In this document: positions 7,344 to 14,097 of the stretch, in pieces
How positions within the stretch are numbered: the first letter of the stretch is position 1
How the letters are laid out: every line of letters starts with the position of its first letter
Program-made: the position numbers and the translations under genes
Notes under the pieces: model-generated
The model's database searches: none
Seen by the model: only the letters and a program-made list of their open reading frames with translations
Told to the model about the DNA's origin: nothing
Source of the DNA: CAZTDU01 sp050248795
Lineage (GTDB): Bacteria; Pseudomonadota; Gammaproteobacteria; Burkholderiales; SG8-39
DNA length: 18,855 bases
Direction: 5' to 3'
NCBI GenBank assembly: GCA_050248795.1
Contig: JBFWRS010000059.1
Span: 1 to 18,855, forward strand

Positions 7344-7748
7344 ATGAAGATAGACGGCGCCTGCCACTGCGGGCAGATCAGCTACACCGCCGAGATCGAC
7401 CTCGAAACCGTGGCGATCTGCCACTGCACCGACTGCCAGACGCTGTCGGGTTCGGCGTTTCGCACCGTTGTCCCGGTGAAAAGAGAAGGCTTCCACGTAA
7501 GCGGCGAGCCGAAGGTCTACGTGAAGACTGCGGAGAGCGGGCGGCAGCGTGCGCAGGCGTTCTGCCCCGAGTGCGGCACGCCGATCTACGCCACCTCGGT
7601 TGCCGACCCGCAGCTCTACAGCCTGCGCCTGGGTACCGCACGCCAGCGCGCCGAGCTCGCGCCCAGGATGCAGCAATGGACGCGCTCGGCCTGCGGCTGG
7701 GTGGACGGCATCGCGGCCATCCCGAAGGTGGAGAAGCAGCGCGGCTAG
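7344..7748 (+). CDS. GFA-family (CENP-V/GFA domain) zinc protein
   Basis: This is a 134-residue protein that is almost entirely one GFA domain. The zinc-binding cysteines are in the expected order: Cys7 and Cys9 (CHC), Cys26, Cys28 and Cys31 (CHCTDC), and Cys74 and Cys77 (CPECG). The FRTVVPV and C-terminal tryptophan segments are also typical. The founding member was described as activating formaldehyde with glutathione, but most GFA proteins have no proven activity, so this one is named by fold only. The start at 7344 is set by AGGAGGA at 7334-7340. The gene diverges from the patatin gene and converges with the ABC permease operon, leaving 19 bases between the stops, so it is probably transcribed alone. 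Confidence 0.9.
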   Translation: MKIDGACHCGQISYTAEIDLETVAICHCTDCQTLSGSAFRTVVPVKREGFHVSGEPKVYVKTAESGRQRAQAFCPECGTPIYATSVADPQLYSLRLGTARQRAELAPRMQQWTRSACGWVDGIAAIPKVEKQRG

Positions 7749-7767
7749 GCCGCGCGCGTCCGGCAGC

Positions 7768-8661
7768 TCAGCGCTGCATTCCCCAGCGGCGCACGGTGCG
7801 CACTTCGATGGTGCGGAAGATGACGTACTCGACCACGACGCCGATCAGGATGATCATGAACAGGCCGGCGAATACCTGCGGCGTGTTCAGCAGCTCGGCA
7901 TTCTCGAAGATGTGCCAGCCCAGGCCGCCGCCGCGCGCGGTGGCGCCGAAGATCAGCTCGGCGCCGATCAGCGTGCGCCACGCGAACGCCCAGCCGATCT
8001 TCATTCCCGAAAGCACCGTCGCCAGCGCCGCAGGGATGAGGATCTTGACCGCGAATATGACGCCGCGCAGGCCGTAGTTCTGCCCCACCATGCGCTGCGT
8101 GTGGCTGACACCCTGGAAGCCGACGAAGGTATTCAGCGCCACTGCCCACAGCACCGCGTGGATGAGGATGAACACCAGGCTCGCCGTGCCCAGGCCGAAC
8201 CACAGCATCGCCAGCGGCAGCAGCGCGATCGACGGCAGCGGGTTGAACATCGCCGTAGCCGTCATCAGGATGTCCGACCAGACGCGCCACACCGAGGCCA
8301 GCGACACCAGCACCGCCGCCGCGAAGAGACCCACCGCGTAGCCGATCAGCAGCGACTGCACCGTGAACCAGATCTTCGACATCAGCTTCTGGTCGGTGAA
8401 CGCCTGGATGAGCGCCTTCACGGTATCCGAGAAGCTGGGAAACAGCAGCGGCTGCACATTGGCGATCTTGGTGTACAGCTCCCAGGCGATGACGAACATC
8501 AGCACCACCGCGATATTGCGCACCACCTGGACGTTCCACAGCTTCTCGACCACCGACAGCGGACGCTCGATCTGGCCGATCTTGCTGGCGTCCAGCGGCG
8601 TGCGCTCGAACTCCGGGCGCTCGACCGGTTCGGGGCGCACTGGCATCGCAACCGCGCTCAT
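7768..8661 (-). CDS. ABC transporter permease (SsuC/TauC-like), second permease
   Basis: This is a 297-residue inner-membrane permease of the nitrate/sulfonate/taurine class (BPD_transp_1 domain). It has a hydrophilic N-terminus of about 45 residues, five to six hydrophobic segments, and the EAA-like cytoplasmic loop GQNYGLRGVIFAVKILIPAALATVLSGMKIGWAFAWR that contacts the ATPase (named here by its two ends: GQNYGLR, then PAALATVLSG). The start at 8661 overlaps the stop of the preceding permease gene as ATGA (8658-8661); the frame is open further upstream, but that would overlap the other permease in full. It is clearly paralogous to that permease along its length, down to the RWGMQ end. It is the last gene of the operon, ending 19 bases from the convergent GFA stop. 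Confidence 0.93.
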   Translation of the reverse strand: MSAVAMPVRPEPVERPEFERTPLDASKIGQIERPLSVVEKLWNVQVVRNIAVVLMFVIAWELYTKIANVQPLLFPSFSDTVKALIQAFTDQKLMSKIWFTVQSLLIGYAVGLFAAAVLVSLASVWRVWSDILMTATAMFNPLPSIALLPLAMLWFGLGTASLVFILIHAVLWAVALNTFVGFQGVSHTQRMVGQNYGLRGVIFAVKILIPAALATVLSGMKIGWAFAWRTLIGAELIFGATARGGGLGWHIFENAELLNTPQVFAGLFMIILIGVVVEYVIFRTIEVRTVRRWGMQR

Positions 8662-9542
8662 GAGGACTGCATCCCCCAGCGCACCACGGTGCGCTGTTCC
8701 AGGTTGCGGAAGATCACGTTCTCGACGAAGAAGCCGATCAGGATCACGGTCAGCAGGCCGGCGAACGCGCCCGGGATGTCCATCTCGTTGCGGCTGGCGA
8801 AAATGAACCAGCCCAGCCCGCCTCCCTCGGCTGCGGCGCCGAACACCAGTTCGGCCGCGATCAACGTGCGCCACGCGAACGCCCAGCCGAGCTTCAGCCC
8901 GGCGAGGATCGACGGAAACGCCGCCGGAATCAGCAGCTTGGCGACATAGCGGATGTGGCGCAGCCCGTAGTTGCGGCCGACCATGCGCAGGGGCTCGGCC
9001 ACCGACATGAAGCCGGTATGCGTATTCAGCGCCACCGGCCAGACGATGGAGTGCAGCAGCACGAAGATCAGGCTTTGCGTACCGAGGCCGAACCAGATCA
9101 TCGCCAGCGGCAAAAGCGCGACCGCCGGCAGTGGGTTCAGCATCGAGGTGAGCGTGCCCAGCACATCGCTGCCGAAACGGCTGCTCACGGCGACGAAGCT
9201 CAGCACCGCGCCGATCGTCAGCCCGATCGCGTAACCGGCCAGCAGCACGCCGATCGATGCCCAGATCTGCGCCCCGAGCCCATACTCGGTGAAACCCTTC
9301 CACAGCGCGACGATGGTGTCCCAGAAGGTCGGGAAGATCAGCGGCGGCACCTTGGCCGCGCGCGTGTACAGCTCCCAGAAGACGATCGCGGTCAGCAGCA
9401 CGGTGAACTTGCGCACCGGGTCGATGTTGGAGATCTTCTCGAACATCGACAGCGGCCGCGCGACGTCCGCGGTGTTCGCCTTGCCTACGGACGGGCGCTC
9501 GAACTCCGGCCTGTCGATGGGGTCGGCCTTGGTGTCAGCCAC
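8658..9542 (-). CDS. ABC transporter permease (SsuC/TauC-like), first permease
   Basis: This is a 294-residue integral membrane permease with the same architecture as its downstream neighbour. Shared landmarks are the N-terminal RPEFER and RPLS segments, FWELYT/AWELYT at the first helix, NPLP(A/S)(V/I)ALLPLAM, WFGLGT, the EAA-like loop beginning GRNYGLRHIRYVAK, and the GLGWFIF segment. Two distinct permeases imply a heterodimeric pore, unlike SsuC or TauC systems that usually encode one permease. Its first codons overlap the ATPase gene by eight bases (9535-9542) and its stop overlaps the next start by four, so the three genes are translationally coupled. Substrate specificity lies in the binding protein and cannot be deduced here. 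Confidence 0.93.
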   Translation of the reverse strand: MADTKADPIDRPEFERPSVGKANTADVARPLSMFEKISNIDPVRKFTVLLTAIVFWELYTRAAKVPPLIFPTFWDTIVALWKGFTEYGLGAQIWASIGVLLAGYAIGLTIGAVLSFVAVSSRFGSDVLGTLTSMLNPLPAVALLPLAMIWFGLGTQSLIFVLLHSIVWPVALNTHTGFMSVAEPLRMVGRNYGLRHIRYVAKLLIPAAFPSILAGLKLGWAFAWRTLIAAELVFGAAAEGGGLGWFIFASRNEMDIPGAFAGLLTVILIGFFVENVIFRNLEQRTVVRWGMQSS

Positions 9543-10374
9543 GGTGCAGCGGTTCCTCTTCCAGCACGCGGTCCGCGAACAGCATGTTGTGGATGCGGGT
9601 CTGCAGCGCGACGAACTCCGGGCTGCCGGCGTTGGCGTGCGAGTGCATGTGCGTGTTCAGCTCAGCCTTGACCTGGCCCGGGTGCGGCGACAGCACCAGG
9701 ATCCGGCTGCCCACCAGCAGGGCTTCCTCGATCGAGTGCGTGACGAAGATCACCGTGAACCGCGTATCGTCCCAGAGCTGCAGCAGTTCCTCCTGCATCT
9801 GCCGGCGCGTCAGCGCGTCCAGCGACGCGAAGGGCTCGTCCATCAGCAGCACGTCTGGCTCCATCGCCATGCCGCGCGCGATCGCCACGCGCTGCTTCAT
9901 GCCGCCCGACAGCATGTGCGGGTAGGTGTTCTCGAAACCGGTGAGCTTCACCTTGCGGATGTAGTTCATCGCGATCTCGTCCGCGTCCGACTCGCGCGAG
10001 CAGCGACCGCCGTTCCGCAGCGCGAAGGTGATGTTCTGCCGCACCGTCTTCCACGGCAGCAGCTGGTCGAACTCCTGGAACACCATGACGCGGTCCGGCC
10101 CCGGCTCTTCGATGCGCCGGCCCTTCAGGCGCATCTCGCCCTCGACCGGGCGAAGGAAGCCCGCGACGCCCTTCAGCAGCGTGGACTTGCCGCAGCCGCT
10201 CGGGCCGAGCAGCACGAAGCGATCCGCCGGGTAGACCTGGAAGTCCACCCGGTAGGTCGCGGTGATCAGGTGCTCCTTGGTCTTGTACTGGAGCGTGACG
10301 CCTTCGACTTCGAGGATCGGCGCCACTGCCGGGGCGGCGCCGGCTGGCACCGCCCCATTCGTGGATTGCGCCAT
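9535..10374 (-). CDS. ABC transporter ATP-binding protein (SsuB/TauB/NrtD-like)
   Basis: This is a 279-residue ATPase that powers the importer. Walker A is GPSGCGKST (57-65), the Q-loop Gln is 100 (FQEFDQLLPW), the signature is LSGGM (155-159), Walker B is VLLMDEP (175-181), and the switch His213 is in VTHSIEEA. The FQEFDQLLPWKTVRQNI segment and the VLSPHPG motif after the switch place it in the nitrate/sulfonate/taurine group. An Ala/Pro-rich N-terminal extension of about 18 residues is unstructured-looking. The start lies two bases after the binding-protein stop (10377), and the 3' end overlaps the first permease by eight bases. All catalytic residues are present. Confidence 0.95.
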   Translation of the reverse strand: MAQSTNGAVPAGAAPAVAPILEVEGVTLQYKTKEHLITATYRVDFQVYPADRFVLLGPSGCGKSTLLKGVAGFLRPVEGEMRLKGRRIEEPGPDRVMVFQEFDQLLPWKTVRQNITFALRNGGRCSRESDADEIAMNYIRKVKLTGFENTYPHMLSGGMKQRVAIARGMAMEPDVLLMDEPFASLDALTRRQMQEELLQLWDDTRFTVIFVTHSIEEALLVGSRILVLSPHPGQVKAELNTHMHSHANAGSPEFVALQTRIHNMLFADRVLEEEPLHRG

Positions 10375-10376
10375 CC

Positions 10377-11405
10377 TCAGCTACCCGACATGCCGTGCGC
10401 GCTCTCGTGGAAGTAGTCCTTCCAGCTAGCCGGCAGGTTCTTGATCGCGCCGGTCTTGTGCATGAACTTGGCGTACGGCATGGTGTTCTGCGGATCCGGG
10501 CTGTACGACATCTCGTTCTTGTCGGAGATCATCGCCGTGACGTCCGCCAGGTCGAGCTTCGACTTGGTGAAGTCCACATAGACCTTTGCCGCGCGCTTGA
10601 GGTCGGCATTGATGAACTGGAATGCCTCGGCATACGCGTCGTTGACGATCTTGTACAGCTTGGGATTCGCCTTCACCCATTTCGTCGTCGCGTACAGCGA
10701 CACGATGCTGTGCGGGCCGCCGAGCACGTCGTACGAATTCAGCACCAGGTGCGCCTTGCCGGACTTCAGTTCCTGGTACGAGAACGGCAGCGTGGCGAAG
10801 TGCGACTTCACCGCCTGGCCGCCGGAGAGGATCGCCGCCACCGCGGTCGGATGGTTCATGTTCACGAGCAGCGGATCGAGCTTCTTCGCGTCGCCCCAGT
10901 TCTTCTCGGCCATCATGCGCAGCGTCACCGACTGGATCGACGAGATCGACGGCGTGGCGATCTTGTGGTCCTTGACGTTGAGGTAGTCCTCGACCTTCTT
11001 CACCGCCGGGTCGTTGGTGACGAGCTTCAGCGGCATCTTCGAGAGATCCACCATCGCCTTGACGTGGTCCTCGGTGCCGAAGGTCTTGTCCCAGATCGTC
11101 AGCAGCGGGCCGGTGCCGCCCGAGGCGAACTCCGCGTTGCCCGAGATCAGCGCCTGGTTCACCGCCGCACCGCCGGAGAGCTTGACCATCTTCCCGGTCA
11201 CGCCCTTCATGCCGTGCTTGGCGGCGCTCTTTTCGACCAGCTTCTCGTGGATCACCACCTGCAACGGCAGGTAGAGCAGGCCGAACTGCTCGGCGAAGCG
11301 GATCTCCTGGGCAGCGGCCGTGCCGGTGAAGGCGACGCCTGCAACCGCCGCAGCAACGCATGCTGCCAGCGTACGGCGCGAAAACTTCCTGTCCTCATTC
11401 TTCAT
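10377..11405 (-). CDS. ABC transporter substrate-binding protein, Tat signal (NMT1/SsuA-like)
   Basis: This is a 342-residue periplasmic binding protein, the first gene of the four-gene importer operon. The N-terminus has the twin-arginine motif SRRTLA (9-14) in MKNEDRKFSRRTLA, a hydrophobic stretch, and a probable cleavage after Ala32 (TAAA/QE). The mature part begins IRFAEQFGLLYLPLQVV, and SGGAAVNQALISGNAEFASGG is the typical ligand-lobe segment of the nitrate/sulfonate/taurine/thiamine-precursor group (PF09084/PF13379-like). The frame is open upstream, but the start at 11405 is set by GAGGAGGAG at 11412-11420. Known ligands of this fold include sulfonates, nitrate, cyanate, phthalate-like aromatics and pyrimidine precursors; none can be chosen. 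A 141-base gap separates it from the upstream acyl-CoA dehydrogenase gene on the same strand. Confidence 0.93.
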   Translation of the reverse strand: MKNEDRKFSRRTLAACVAAAVAGVAFTGTAAAQEIRFAEQFGLLYLPLQVVIHEKLVEKSAAKHGMKGVTGKMVKLSGGAAVNQALISGNAEFASGGTGPLLTIWDKTFGTEDHVKAMVDLSKMPLKLVTNDPAVKKVEDYLNVKDHKIATPSISSIQSVTLRMMAEKNWGDAKKLDPLLVNMNHPTAVAAILSGGQAVKSHFATLPFSYQELKSGKAHLVLNSYDVLGGPHSIVSLYATTKWVKANPKLYKIVNDAYAEAFQFINADLKRAAKVYVDFTKSKLDLADVTAMISDKNEMSYSPDPQNTMPYAKFMHKTGAIKNLPASWKDYFHESAHGMSGS

Positions 11406-11411
11406 GATGTA

Positions 11412-11420
11412 CTCCTCCTC
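11412..11420 (-). promoter_or_regulatory. Ribosome binding site of the ABC binding-protein gene
   Basis: On the minus strand this reads GAGGAGGAG, six bases before the ATG at 11405. It rules in the Tat-signal start over the upstream in-frame ATG codons at 11426 and 11510. Confidence 0.75.
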
Positions 11421-11513
11421 GTTCATTGAACCGGTTGCACAGGGTGCGAAGCACGTCTGCACCGGAGCACCGGCGATGGGCTTCCATGCGGTACCCCACA
11501 ACCTTAGCATGGC

Positions 11514-11525
11514 ATTGCAAACAAT
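11514..11525. repeat. Short inverted repeat ATTG-N4-CAAT upstream of the ABC operon
   Basis: ATTGCAAACAAT is a small dyad in the AT-richer 11500-11530 part of the gap between the acyl-CoA dehydrogenase stop and the binding-protein start. It lies about 110 bases before the ABC start on that strand. It could be an operator half-site arrangement, but a 4-bp arm can occur by chance. I found no convincing sigma-70 or sigma-54 promoter next to it. Confidence 0.25.
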
Positions 11526-11546
11526 TTCCAGTCCATTGCCGCATGA

Positions 11547-12698
11547 CTAGCGGAACGGATCGATGCCGGTGAGCTCGCGGCCCTGTATCAGCGTCAGGAT
11601 TCCCGGCGTGCCGTCCGGGATCGTCAGCGTCCTCACGTCGCGCGCGAACTGCTCGAGTCCCAGTTCGCGACTCAATCCCATTGCACCATGAATGCGCATC
11701 GCCAGCGCCACCGCCCTGTCGCAGGCATCCACCGCATAGCGCTTCGCCATCGCCGACAGGCCGTTAGCACGCTCACCTCGATCGAGCGCAGCGAGCGCGT
11801 TGTAGCACAGCAGGCGGCTCGATATCACCGCCGTTTCAATTTCCGCAAGATCGTTCTGGATCAACTGGAAGCCGCCGATGTACTTGCCGAACTGCTTGCG
11901 CATGCCGGCATAGGACCGCGCCGCATCGAGCGCCTTCTGGCCGATGTTCACCGCCAGCAGCCCCACCAGCGGCCGGTTCGCCAGCCACGTCAGCGTCAGC
12001 AGCCGCGCGGTGTCGCCAGTCTCGGGGCACAGGTTGCGCTTGGGTACGCGGCAGCCGTCGAACAGCACCTCGCCGAGCGGCGCCTGGCACAGCCCGTGCA
12101 TCCGCACCTCATTCGCCTCGAACGGCGTTTCCGCGCGGTCCACCATCACGCGCGCGAGCGTGCTGGTGCCGTCGGCATGCACCCGGCGGCAGGTGACGTT
12201 CATGACGTCGCAGACGGTGGAGTTCGAGATCCACTGCTTGCGGCCCTTCAGCACCAGCCAGTCGCCATCCTCGGTCACCGTGGTGTTGATGCTGCGCGGG
12301 TCGGAGCCGACGTCCGGCTCGGTGCTGCCGGTGCAGGCGATGCGCCGTCCGCTCATCAGGTCTTCGAGGAAGCGCGCCTTCTGCTCGTCGCTGCAGCCGA
12401 AGTACACGCGCGCGGTCGTCGCCTCGTGTGGCTGCAGGATCAGCGCCACTGACGCCGGCATCTGCTCGCCGATGAGGCCGTAATCCAGCATGCGCAGCCC
12501 GGCGCCGCCGCCCTCCTCGGGGATGCGCGCCGAGGTGAGCCCGAGCTCGGCAGCCCGCGCCATGATCTTCAGGATCGCGTCCTTGGGCAGAGCCTTGTCG
12601 CGGTCGTGCGAGGCCAGAATCGGCTCGATGTGCTTGTCGACCAGCCGCTTCGCGGCGTCGACCATCATGCGCTGTTCTTCGCTGAGGGAAAAATCCAT
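11547..12698 (-). CDS. Acyl-CoA dehydrogenase with Asp at the catalytic-base site
   Basis: This is a 383-residue FAD enzyme of the acyl-CoA dehydrogenase family, full length and without a signal. The N-terminal helical domain begins DFSLSEEQRMMVDAAKR. The mid-domain has GSTEPDVGSDPRS (124-136) and LKGRKQWISN (150-159), both typical for the flavin and acyl site. The C-terminal helical domain has SYAGMRKQFGK with Arg267 and Phe270, and MRIHGAMG. In most members the base is Glu in a YEGT motif near the C-terminus; here that segment reads LTIPDGTPGI with Asp362. The alternative Glu used by isovaleryl-CoA-type enzymes is also not evident (Thr near 235). The start at 12698 has AAGGA just upstream. 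It diverges from the TRAP operon over 165 bases and precedes the ABC genes on the same strand. The acyl substrate is unknown. Confidence 0.92.
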   Translation of the reverse strand: MDFSLSEEQRMMVDAAKRLVDKHIEPILASHDRDKALPKDAILKIMARAAELGLTSARIPEEGGGAGLRMLDYGLIGEQMPASVALILQPHEATTARVYFGCSDEQKARFLEDLMSGRRIACTGSTEPDVGSDPRSINTTVTEDGDWLVLKGRKQWISNSTVCDVMNVTCRRVHADGTSTLARVMVDRAETPFEANEVRMHGLCQAPLGEVLFDGCRVPKRNLCPETGDTARLLTLTWLANRPLVGLLAVNIGQKALDAARSYAGMRKQFGKYIGGFQLIQNDLAEIETAVISSRLLCYNALAALDRGERANGLSAMAKRYAVDACDRAVALAMRIHGAMGLSRELGLEQFARDVRTLTIPDGTPGILTLIQGRELTGIDPFR

Positions 12699-12802
12699 GG
12701 TTCGTTCCTTGAATTCGACAAGACAACACCGCGGCGGTTCCGCCGGGTCAGGCGGCCTTTTAGCATGGAAATCCGCCCCTTCCTGAGAAACAACCGCGGC
12801 GC

Positions 12803-12832
12803 TTGGGCAGCGGTGACGGATTGGGGTAACAT
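12803..12832 (+). promoter_or_regulatory. Weak candidate sigma-70 promoter for the TRAP operon
   Basis: TTGGGC (12803-12808) and TAACAT (12827-12832) are separated by 18 bases and would start transcription near 12839, giving a leader of about 25 bases before the ATG at 12864. Matches to consensus are 3/6 and 4/6, so this is tentative. Confidence 0.3.
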
Positions 12833-12848
12833 GGTTTCGCTAACTCTT

Positions 12849-12857
12849 GGAGGAGGA
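12849..12857 (+). promoter_or_regulatory. Ribosome binding site of the TRAP binding-protein gene
   Basis: GGAGGAGGA, with a six-base spacer to the ATG at 12864, is a near-ideal site. It selects this start over earlier in-frame codons, and it places the signal peptide at the N-terminus. Confidence 0.8.
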
Positions 12858-12863
12858 CGCAAC

Positions 12864-14027
12864 ATGAGAACTGCAATCCATCGGGCGGGTGCCATCGCCC
12901 TCGCCGCCGCCGCGCTCGCCGCGGGCGCCGTGCATGCCCAGGTCAAGCTGCCGCCGACGATTTCCTGGAGCGCGTATGACGTCGGCTCCGGTGGCTACAA
13001 CCAGGCGGTCGCCATCGGCAATGCGCTGAAGCAGAAGTACAACGTCAGCCTGCGCGTGCTGCCGGGCAAGAACGACGTGTCGAGGAACCTCCCGGTGCGC
13101 GAAGGCCAGGTGCAGTTCTCCGCCAACGGCGTTGGCGGCGCCTACCTGGCGCAGGAAGGCGTGTTCGAGTTCGGCGCGCCGTCCTGGGGCCCGCAACCGA
13201 TACGCGGCCTGATGCTGAACACCTCGGACCAGGTGCTGACGGTAATCGCTGCCAAGGACACCGGCGTGAAGACCGTGGCCGACCTGAAGGGCAAGCGGGT
13301 CGCCTGGGTGATCGGCGCGCCGTCGCTGAACCAGAACATCACCGCGATGCTGGCGTTCGCCAACCTGACCTGGAAAGACGTGCAGAAGGTCGAATTCGGT
13401 GGCTTCGGCGCGGCGATGGACGGCATCGTCAACAACCAGGTGGACGCGGCGTTCACGTCGTCTATCTCGGGCTTCGCGTACAAGATCGCCAAGTCGCCGC
13501 GCGGGCTGGTGTACCCGATCTTCTCGCACAAGGACAAGGAAGGCTGGAAGCGCATGCAGGCCATGGCGCCGTTCTATTTTCCGTTCATGGGCACCGAGGG
13601 CGCGGAACTGTCGAAGGACAAGCCGGCGGAGTCCGCGACCTACCCCTACCCGATCCTGATGACCTACGCGTCGCAGAAGACGGACCTGGTCTACAACATG
13701 ACAAAGGCGATGGTCGAGACCTACGACATGTACAAGGGTGGCGCACCGGGCAACGCGGGATGGGCGGTGGACCGGCAGAACTTCGCCTGGGTGATCCCAT
13801 TCCATGACGGCGCCATCCGCTACTGGAAGGAAATCGGCAAATGGAAGCCCGAGCACCAGGCGCATAACGACAAGCTGCTGCAGCGCCAGAAGGTGCTGAT
13901 GACGACGTGGGCCGAGGTGAAGAAGGGCACGCACGCGGACGACAAGGCATTCGTCGCCGTGTGGCAGAACCGGCGCGCGGCGGCATTGCGCGCGGCCGGC
14001 TTCGATCCGGTCCAGACCACCTGGTGA
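12864..14027 (+). CDS. TAXI-family TRAP transporter solute-binding protein
   Basis: This is a 387-residue periplasmic binding protein of the TAXI (TRAP-associated extracytoplasmic immunogenic) type. A Sec signal spans residues 1-25, with probable cleavage after VHA at Ala25/Gln26. The mature protein shows the TAXI pattern: ISWSAYDVGSGGYNQAVAIGNAL near the start, the strand VSLRVLPGKNDVSRNLPVREGQVQFSANG that contacts ligand (cited by its ends, VSLRVLPG and FSANG), then VADLKGKRVAWVIGAPSLNQN and GIVNNQVDAAFTSS. TAXI proteins bind organic acids or amino acids (glutamate and related compounds in the few tested), with a sodium-driven permease. The start is fixed by GGAGGAGGA at 12849-12857. It is the first gene of the plus-strand arm, with its partner permease 70 bases downstream. 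Confidence 0.93.
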   Translation: MRTAIHRAGAIALAAAALAAGAVHAQVKLPPTISWSAYDVGSGGYNQAVAIGNALKQKYNVSLRVLPGKNDVSRNLPVREGQVQFSANGVGGAYLAQEGVFEFGAPSWGPQPIRGLMLNTSDQVLTVIAAKDTGVKTVADLKGKRVAWVIGAPSLNQNITAMLAFANLTWKDVQKVEFGGFGAAMDGIVNNQVDAAFTSSISGFAYKIAKSPRGLVYPIFSHKDKEGWKRMQAMAPFYFPFMGTEGAELSKDKPAESATYPYPILMTYASQKTDLVYNMTKAMVETYDMYKGGAPGNAGWAVDRQNFAWVIPFHDGAIRYWKEIGKWKPEHQAHNDKLLQRQKVLMTTWAEVKKGTHADDKAFVAVWQNRRAAALRAAGFDPVQTTW

Positions 14028-14042
14028 TGTAGCCGCGGTACC

Positions 14043-14070
14043 AGCGCGCGGCGTAGCCTCGCCGCGCGCT
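14043..14070 (+). terminator. Intercistronic GC-rich hairpin between TRAP binding protein and permease
   Basis: An 11-bp perfect stem (AGCGCGCGGCG at 14043-14053, CGCCGCGCGCT at 14060-14070) encloses the 6-base loop TAGCCT. Only a short TTTA-like tract follows, then repeated CCCCTA units, so it is not a strong intrinsic terminator. It sits 15 bases after the binding-protein stop and is best read as a partial terminator or a 3' stabiliser. Confidence 0.6.
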
Positions 14071-14097
14071 TTACCCCTACCCCTACTGCAGCCCACC

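Larger units (their letters stand above)
12699..12863. promoter_or_regulatory. Divergent regulatory gap between acyl-CoA dehydrogenase and TRAP operons
   Basis: This 165-bp gap must hold promoters for both arms. It contains a perfect dyad, CGGCGG-TT-CCGCCG (12732-12745), and a second overlapping stem, CCGCC-N6-GGCGG (12740-12755), followed directly by CCTTTTA (12756-12762). It also contains a weak promoter-like pair nearer the TRAP start. It is the natural target for the LysR-type regulator at the end of the window, although no specific binding motif was proven. Confidence 0.5.

Noticed and set aside
11406..11546. Possible sigma-54 promoter upstream of the ABC operon (minus strand TGGACTGGAAATTGT)
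   Set aside because: The -24 element lacks most consensus bases and the -12 GC is GT; the alternative register has the wrong spacing.
14072..14086. Tandem CCCCTA-like repeat as a regulatory or replication iteron
   Set aside because: Only about two copies of a short unit, within an intercistronic leader; too little for an iteron claim.
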